Source of the DNA: Raffaelea ambrosiae
Taxonomy: Eukaryota > Ascomycota > Sordariomycetes > Ophiostomatales > Ophiostomataceae
Reading direction: 5' to 3'
Assembly (NCBI GenBank): GCA_002778195.1
Contig: PCDI01000010.1
Location: forward strand, 62,001-126,000
Length of the DNA stretch: 64,000 nucleotides
In this document: positions 57,778-64,000 of the stretch, piece by piece
Position numbering within the stretch: the stretch's first letter is position 1
How the letters are laid out: each line of letters opens with the position of its first letter
Notes under the pieces: model-generated
Told to the model about the DNA's origin: nothing
What the model saw: only the letters and a program-made list of their open reading frames with translations
Database searches by the model: none
Program-made: the position numbers and the translations under genes

Positions 57778-59328
57778 TCATTTCATCCCGTTCGTGTCTA
57801 TCTTGTCGCCAACAATTGCAGCAGCTTCCGAGACCTGGACCATCTGGTCCACCATCGCCTGGCTCGCGCCCAGATAGTTTTTCGGGTCGCACACCCGCCG
57901 CAATGCCTCCGCGTCCAGGTGTGCCGCCACCGCGGGCTCCGCCTGCAGCACGTCCACCAGCACCTGTCCCGTCTCGATGGACTGCTTGCACGCCTCGTAC
58001 ACCACGTCGTGTGCCGCCTGCCGGCCCAGGTGCGGCGCCAGCGCCATCATGACGGCCTCGCTGGCAATCAGACCGCGCGTCGAGGCCAGGTTGGCCTGCA
58101 TGGCCGCCGCGTGGACGACCAGCCCGGCCAGGGCGAAGTGCGTCTGGTGCAGCGCGCCGGCAGCCAGCACAAAGGCGGTCGGGACGGCGGCCCACTCGAG
58201 GTGCCAGGGACCGGACGCGCGCTCAAAGTCGACGACCATGGCGTCCAGCCCCAGCGCGGCCTGGGCGCGCAGCAGCTTGGCGGCCGCGTAGACGGCCTCG
58301 CTCGCGATGGGGTTGCGCTTCTGCGGCATGGTCGACGAGGCGCCGCGGTGCGGCACGAACGGCTCGGCCGCCTCGCCGAGCTCGGTGGAGCACAGGACGA
58401 TCAGGTCGTAGGCGATCTTGCCGAGGGAGCCGCCGACGAGGGCCAGGAAATTCAGAATCTCGGCGACCGTGTCGCGGGCCGCGTGCCAGGTGATCGGTGG
58501 GTCGCGCAGGCCCAGCTCGGCGGCGAGGGCGGCCCGTACGCGCACCCCCGTGTCGTCGTCGTCGCTGTCGTCATCGTCGGCGAGGGCGGCCCGTACGCGC
58601 ACCCCCGTGTCGTCGTTGTCGCTGTCGTCATCGTCGGCGCTCAGCCGGGCCATCGAGGCCAGCGTGCCGGCGGCGCCGCCAAACTGCACCAGCAGGCAGC
58701 GGCGCTCGATTTCGTCGAGCCGCTCCAGGTGGCGCACCATGCCGGACAGATAGACGGCGCACTTGTAGCCGAACGTGCACGGGAGCGCGTGCTGTAGGTG
58801 GGTGCGGCCGGCCATGGGCGTGTCGCGGTGCTTGGCCGCGAGGCTGCGCAGCGTCTGGACGAGGTCCTGCAGCTGGCGGCGCACGATGCGCAGGCCCTGG
58901 CGCACCTGCAGCTGCGACGCGCAGTCCATAATGTCCTGGGTCGTGGCGCCCCAGTGGATGTATTTGCCGATCGCGGGATCGACCTGGGCCACCATTTGCT
59001 GGACCAGGGGCAGGACGGGGTAGCCTACGATTTCGGTGTCGTCGGACAGTTTTTCGTAGCTGGGACGTGTTAGCTTTTGTTCTCAACAGCGTTTCGGGGA
59101 ATTCGCGAGGAGCTCTCGAGCGCACTCGATCTTGATAGAGGCGGCCGCCTTTGTGAGCGCCTCGCCGGCTTCCCTGTCGATGACGCCCACGCGAGACTGC
59201 GCCCGGCCCAGCGCGGTTTCCACCTCGATCATGCGCGTCACGTAGGCCTCATCGGAGAACACGTCGCGTATCTCCTGCGTGCCGAACAAGTTGCGGAAGA
59301 CCCGCGAGTCCAAGACTGACACGGCCAT
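57778..59328 (-). CDS. Fumarase/aspartase-superfamily lyase (CMLE/adenylosuccinate-lyase type)
   Basis: Predicted 494 aa from exons 59126-59328 and 57778-59059. The 66-nt intron has a GTGCGC donor and CTAAC branch; joining gives ASIKID-YEKLSDDTEIVGYP in frame. N-terminus MAVSVLDSRVFRNLFGTQEI and EIVGYPVLPLVQQM, then HWGATTQDIMD and MAGRTHLQHALPCTFG, match the subfamily of bacterial 3-carboxy-cis,cis-muconate cycloisomerase. The superfamily signature GASSTMPQKRNP is complete (about 305). The ascomycete beta-ketoadipate pathway uses an unrelated beta-propeller cycloisomerase, so the substrate may differ. An in-frame 57-nt tandem duplication inserts an acidic stretch at about 208-246. Its position beside a synthetase and a regulator suggests a possible tailoring role; this is inference. 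Confidence 0.88.
58525..58638 (-). repeat. 57-nt tandem duplication inside the lyase gene
   Basis: Two head-to-tail 57-nt units (58525-58581 and 58582-58638) differing at a single base, each coding 19 residues (ADDDDSD-x-DDTGVRVRAAL). Confidence 0.95.
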
Positions 59329-61172
59329 TGTGTTTGTCCTGCCACCAGAACGAAGTCTTGGAGATGTGGAGAGATCTATGCAGGTGGTCTGTTTCCAACA
59401 CAGAAGGTCAGTTTGCCCGGATGAGAGTAGCTAATATATCCTTTTCACTCTGCGACCATAAGTACCATAAGAGACAACCGCAATATCCAGTAGTCCCGTG
59501 ACGCCCTGGCCAAAAAAAGCACAGCTTCCTGCACGTCCAGCTTTATAACGGCGTTGCACGTCGCCTCACCTGCAAAAGGACAATGACAGCTATTCCGGCA
59601 CCAACGGAAGGAAACTGGCGTGATTTGTCTAGTGGTGGAGTGGAAATTGTGTTGTCACTGCTCGTACAGGCTGTATGCCGGCTTTCTTCTCGTTCTTTTG
59701 CCCCCACACTTTCTCACGTTCTTTGCGCCGGAGTTGGGGTAGACAGCTGGTGGGTGGTCGACACAAATCAAGAACAGGTACGGGCGTGCAATCTATCCCA
59801 CTGGTTCATGAACATCTAGATTCGCGTGATCGACATGCACCACTTTCACTGCCCGGTCAGATGAATGTGCCAACATCGCCATCTGAGTGACAGTTGCCGG
59901 CCGTATGTGTCCACTATTTCGAGCTGTCCATATGTTCATGCCCAACTTGAAGCAGAAAAAAAGAGCATGGAACGGCTACGGCTAGTCTCCAGTCATTGAA
60001 GAGCACCTCCGAGTTGCGGTATAAGCAGTTTCCCCAAGTAACGTGATCAAGTCCACAATAATACATGCTTTTCACGTGGTGGAATCCCCTGAAACTCAAC
60101 GGCTTCTCGCTCAGCCAAACGCCACCTGCAGCGAGAGTGACTGCCGTGAGCAGATGGCTGTGGTAGTGCTACTATGAGCAATGGCTCATCACTCTATCAA
60201 ACGCGATCACCGCAATGGGCCGTATGTCCTCGCCCTTGCCGAAGTCAATCCGAGCAATATTTTTGTTGACGATGACTGGAACGTCGAATGTTTGATTGAT
60301 TTGGATTGAGTTTGCGCTCTCCCCCCAGAGATGCTGGAGGTGCCCTATTGGCTCACTGGACGTGGCGTGGATGAGATCCAAGACGAGCATTATGATGCAT
60401 ACAATAGAGTACGACAGAAACTCGGATATCTTGGAAAATGAGACGCAAAAGGCAACAATGGAACATGATATCCCACTGTCTAGAAGCACGAAGAATATGT
60501 GGGACGCAAAGGGAGTGTGGTTTTGGCCCTGACATACGTGGATGCTACGGATTTTCTCCTCAAAGACCACCATTGCCCAGCAGGATGCCTATCTTCTGAG
60601 GTCGAGAGAGCCGTATCGGAGATTTGGTGCGAGAACGTGGAGAGTGTTGTTAAAAAGAAGCTTGCTATTAAAGCAAAGTATACTGAACTGCTGAAGTGTC
60701 GATCTGCATAAGGCGGTTGGTATATGATATCAAATCCAACGAATGAGGAAAAGTGTAGCGACAGGTGTCTCGAATTCCTCGAGTCCTCTTCATTTCATCC
60801 GGTTTTATTCTCTTCGCTCTTCTCTTTCACCCCTCTTTCCTGACCTTTCTTAGCCTTCCCCCTTGCTTCCCGATCGGCTTTGGCTCATTGCCCGGATGGA
60901 ATCACAATGCCCCTATCGCTCCCTTTTGAAACAGATCCTCCAACTGCAGCGTCCTCAATAGCCGCATTATACGATTCGAATGAGTCTCTGTCCCCGAAGT
61001 CGTCCATGGGAGTCTTCTAACAGCGGCACGTGAAAAGAGCATCTTCGTATCAGTTCATTGCAACACTGCTCACAGCACCTGTCACCCTGTATTTTTTTGC
61101 CTCTTCCCGTCTGCCGCCAGCGGGCTGATCCAACCGGACTGGCCTGTCTCTGCACAGCGGAGTTATATAAAA
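59329..61172. other. 1.8 kb intergenic stretch, no gene supported
   Basis: Lyase promoter on the left, 3' flank of the NRPS-like gene on the right. A 133-codon minus-strand frame (60172-60573) has no recognisable domain or splice partner. Confidence 0.45.
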
Positions 61173-64000
61173 CTAGACTTGTCGTTCCTTCAACACTTTG
61201 GCAAGAGTATGAGCAAAGCCGGGCACGTATTCCTTGTTGAGCATGGTGTAGTGTGCGCCCTGGACATGATGGAACCGGACATTTTGATTGCGCACAAACT
61301 CCTTCCAAGCCGCCAGCCGATTCCTGATCCAGTCCTCTCTGTCCCTGGCCACATGGCTCAGCGGGTCAGCCACAAACACGTCCATCGAGTCCACCTGACC
61401 CGACGGCTCGTAGTCGGTCGCCATGCCCTGCATGTTTGACGCGAGGCCGACCCACAGCAGGTAGTACTCCTCTGAGAGCCCCAGCTCTTGCCAGCGTGCC
61501 TGGTCGCAGTGCTGGTGCAGATAGCGGATGGCGTCGAGCCGCCGGCCCTGTTTCTCAAAGGCGCACAGCGCCGGCTTGTGCGTATACGCGGTCGCCTCGT
61601 CCATGAGCCCGACAAAGTAGAACAGATGGATGACGCACTCGTCCCACAAGAGCTCGCGCATGCGCCACTTGATGTGCGGCGGAAGGTTCCAGCTGCCGCA
61701 GTAGCGCACCTCGTCGCCGTCATGCTCCAGCAGCTTGGCCAGCTCAAAGGCCACCATGCCCCCAAAGGAGTAGCCGGCCAGCGCATACGGCCCCTTTGGC
61801 TGGCGCTTCTTGATGGCCGCATGGTATGTCAAAAACACCTCCTGCAGGTCGCGGAACGGCGTCTCGCCCTCGGCCGCATTGAAACCCTTGGCTCGGAAGG
61901 CATAGACGGGACGGTCCGTGATGAGATGCGCCAGGTTCACAAAGACGAGGACTTCCCCAACACCTGGGTGCACGAGAAACAAGGGTGTCTTCTTGCCGTA
62001 GGGCTGCAGGGTCACGAGCGGCTCGTACTCGTGTTTCTGGTTGCTGCTGCTGGTGTTGGCACTGGCGCTGCGGGCATCCGTGGCAGAATTGCTCCGACGG
62101 GCCGCAACCTTGGCCGCCAATCCTTGCGGTGTAGGATTCGTCAGTATGTCTGTCAGGGTGATCGACTTTGAGGCTTCTTGGAGATCCAGCTGTTTGTTGA
62201 TGTGGTGCATGACGGCCACGAGATCCATCGAGGTGGCGCCAGTGGACAGAATGGAATCGGCGACGGAGAAGAAGTCGTCCTCGGTGGACATCTCCATCTG
62301 CCGGCGGATGATGTCGAGAATGACCGATTCTTCGACTGTCTCTGGACGGCAAAAAGTTTTCTGCCGGTGCCGCTTGATAGCCTCGTCGTTGCGAGCTCCC
62401 TGGGAAGCAAAGTCGCCGCGCTCCAGGGCCGTTCGGAGCTTGGCCCGCGAAAGCTTTCCCAGCGTGGTTTTGGGCATGTCGACCTGCTGCAGCGGAACCA
62501 CCACAGGACGGGAGTGCGTATGCATGCTGACCACACGGGCGATCTGGCTTTGTGTTTCAAAGCGCATCTCGTCATCGTCGTCGTCGTAAGTAGGCACATA
62601 CAGCACCACCACCACTTCCGTGGCCATGGATGCATCGCGGGTCGAAAAAGCACACAGGTAGCTAGGGCGAGCACCGGGCAAGTTTTCTTCTTCAAGGGCG
62701 GCGTCGATCTCGTGCGGCAGATACTTGACGCCATTGATGTTGATGACTTCCTTGGCACGGCCGTCCAGATACATGTACCCACGCTCGTCTAGATAGGCCA
62801 GATCTCCCGTTTTGAACCAGCCGTCGTGGGTAAAGGCCTCGGCCGTGGCCTCGTCATTGTTGAAATACCCTCGGAACACCATGTCTCCTCTGAGCTCCAG
62901 GCTGCCGCGCTCGCCGGTCTCGGCCAGAGTCCCGGAACCATCGAGACGGCTGACTCGCATGCTGGCACCAGGCATGGCCTCGCCAAGAGAGGCAAATTCC
63001 AGGCCCTGGTCGAGCTCATAGGACGGGAAGTGGGCATTCACAGTGCATCCCGTACACGTCTCGGTCATGCCGAACGAAGGCCGGAGAACGTCGTCAGGCG
63101 CACCATAGCGAGCAAGGTGCTTTCGTAGCACAGCGCAGACGCGCGTGACGTTGGCTTCGCCGCCTGTGTCCAGCAAGAGTCCGTCCAGATGAAGGTCCAC
63201 ATCCAAGGTGGATATTTCGCCTGCCTCGAACTGGCGCTGCATCTTTGCCAGCAGAAAATGGGGCGCAAAGGTGCGGGACACGCGGTGGCGGCTGATGATG
63301 TTCAGAAAGTGCATGGGGTCCAAGAGCACGAGCGACGAGGGGACTTGGATCTGCGAGACCCCGGCGCAGACGGCAAACAGATGGACGTGGACTAAGTTGG
63401 CCACGTGGTCCATGTGTACCCAAGAAAGGAAGGCACCCCCGGCATCTTGTCTGTTGGCCGACAATGTCTTGCCACGCGACGCACAGAGCACCTGGCTGTG
63501 ACGCACAGGAACGGCCTTGGCGTTGCCGCTGGACCCCGACGTGAGCATGATTGCGGCCACGTCAGACGGGGCGGCACGGGGTGGTGTAGGCGCAACAGAG
63601 GTAGCAGAACGGGGGGCATCTTCTTGGCCAAGGTCCTCGACGGTCCACGTGTTAATGCACCCGGTGCCGTCTTGCTCGTTGAAAGGGCCGAGGAGTGATC
63701 GGCGTGTAATGCAGAGGGGAGCCTCGAGAGTCTTGAACAGGTGCTGCAAGTGCTTCTTCCTGTCATTGGGATTCTGGCTGAACATGGCAGGCCCAGTGAC
63801 GCACGGAATAGCACCTGCCAACAAGACAGACCAGTACCAGATGATGCTATCCAAAGGACTGTCAAAGTGAACCATGACAACTGTGTCCTCTAGGTGTTTC
63901 GAGGCGTCATGGCAGTGAAGCTTTGCCGCATTCTCTTCTGCCAGGGACAAAAGCCTCTGGTAGGTCATCTTCTCGGTGACATTGTCGGCGGAATAAAATA
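61173..64000 (-). CDS. NRPS-like synthetase, adenylation-thiolation-thioesterase; N-terminus beyond right edge
   Basis: The frame is open from 64000 to the stop at 61173 (942 codons). The first ATG in view (63968) is preceded in frame by FYSADNVTEK, so the protein starts outside the window. Counting from that Met: adenylation core LTSGSSGNAKAVP (about 140), SFGMTETCTG, and ELRGDMVFRGYF with WFKTGDLAYLDERGYMYLDGR. The thiolation domain has the phosphopantetheine Ser in GATSMDLV (about 577). The thioesterase follows with LFLVHPGVGEVLVF, nucleophile GYSFGG (about 732) and a late His in GAHYTML (about 910). No condensation domain. This A-T-TE order is that of atromentin, terrequinone, microperfuranone and aspulvinone synthetases, which couple two aryl-pyruvates, although other A-T-TE enzymes exist. 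Product unknown. Confidence 0.92.
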   Translation of the reverse strand, partial: FYSADNVTEKMTYQRLLSLAEENAAKLHCHDASKHLEDTVVMVHFDSPLDSIIWYWSVLLAGAIPCVTGPAMFSQNPNDRKKHLQHLFKTLEAPLCITRRSLLGPFNEQDGTGCINTWTVEDLGQEDAPRSATSVAPTPPRAAPSDVAAIMLTSGSSGNAKAVPVRHSQVLCASRGKTLSANRQDAGGAFLSWVHMDHVANLVHVHLFAVCAGVSQIQVPSSLVLLDPMHFLNIISRHRVSRTFAPHFLLAKMQRQFEAGEISTLDVDLHLDGLLLDTGGEANVTRVCAVLRKHLARYGAPDDVLRPSFGMTETCTGCTVNAHFPSYELDQGLEFASLGEAMPGASMRVSRLDGSGTLAETGERGSLELRGDMVFRGYFNNDEATAEAFTHDGWFKTGDLAYLDERGYMYLDGRAKEVININGVKYLPHEIDAALEEENLPGARPSYLCAFSTRDASMATEVVVVLYVPTYDDDDDEMRFETQSQIARVVSMHTHSRPVVVPLQQVDMPKTTLGKLSRAKLRTALERGDFASQGARNDEAIKRHRQKTFCRPETVEESVILDIIRRQMEMSTEDDFFSVADSILSTGATSMDLVAVMHHINKQLDLQEASKSITLTDILTNPTPQGLAAKVAARRSNSATDARSASANTSSSNQKHEYEPLVTLQPYGKKTPLFLVHPGVGEVLVFVNLAHLITDRPVYAFRAKGFNAAEGETPFRDLQEVFLTYHAAIKKRQPKGPYALAGYSFGGMVAFELAKLLEHDGDEVRYCGSWNLPPHIKWRMRELLWDECVIHLFYFVGLMDEATAYTHKPALCAFEKQGRRLDAIRYLHQHCDQARWQELGLSEEYYLLWVGLASNMQGMATDYEPSGQVDSMDVFVADPLSHVARDREDWIRNRLAAWKEFVRNQNVRFHHVQGAHYTMLNKEYVPGFAHTLAKVLKERQV

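Noticed and set aside
57919..58797. 292-codon plus-strand open frame
   Set aside because: Antisense shadow of the lyase, without motifs.
60172..60573. 133-codon minus-strand frame between lyase and NRPS-like gene
   Set aside because: Hydrophobic pieces but no family resemblance, no splice partners and no paralogue in the window.

Overview
The window is nuclear DNA of a filamentous ascomycete (Pezizomycotina; most likely a Sordariomycete). The gene set (Mex67, Mph1, Yap1, Fmp52, two Zn2Cys6/Fungal_trans_2-type regulators, an A-T-TE NRPS-like synthetase), the short introns of about 45-200 nt with CTAAC/CTGAC branch points, the CT-rich leaders and the long intergenic gaps all fit. All coordinates of spliced genes below come from reading splice sites by eye; frames and phases were checked across each junction.

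Layout. 1-2489 (-): Zn2Cys6 regulator running off the left edge. 3422-7316: a head-to-head pair of Rieske-oxygenase-type genes. The left one (-) keeps the mononuclear-iron domain but has no [2Fe-2S] ligands. The right one (+) is membrane-anchored and keeps a perfect Rieske site but has lost the iron-site histidines. 8069-9980 (-): amino-acid permease. 13461-15743 (-): kelch-like single-pass membrane protein. 20711-23002 (-) Mex67 and 23776-27823 (+) Mph1/FANCM helicase share a 0.8 kb divergent promoter. 28459-30058 (-): BSD-domain protein, divergent from 32752-34901 (+) Yap1/AP-1. 36689-38970 (-): myristoylated YANK/STK32-type AGC kinase.

From about 39 to 45.5 kb there is a gene-free stretch rich in simple repeats and a recurrent TAC/GTA motif. 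It is followed by a RING protein (45565-46384, -) divergent from Fmp52 (47137-47856, +). From about 48 to 54 kb the region looks accessory: the decayed 3' end of an NCS1 permease, two small cysteine-rich paralogues in tandem and a stop-containing remnant of a third.

The right end (54.4-64 kb) holds, all on the minus strand, a second Zn2Cys6 regulator whose zinc finger is broken by a 2-nt frameshift, a fumarase/CMLE-superfamily lyase with an in-frame 57-nt duplication, and an NRPS-like A-T-TE synthetase that continues past the window. Regulator, tailoring-type enzyme and synthetase together suggest the edge of a secondary-metabolite locus; this is inference. The most interesting single observation is the complementary, divergently transcribed Rieske/non-Rieske pair, which could form one split oxygenase.
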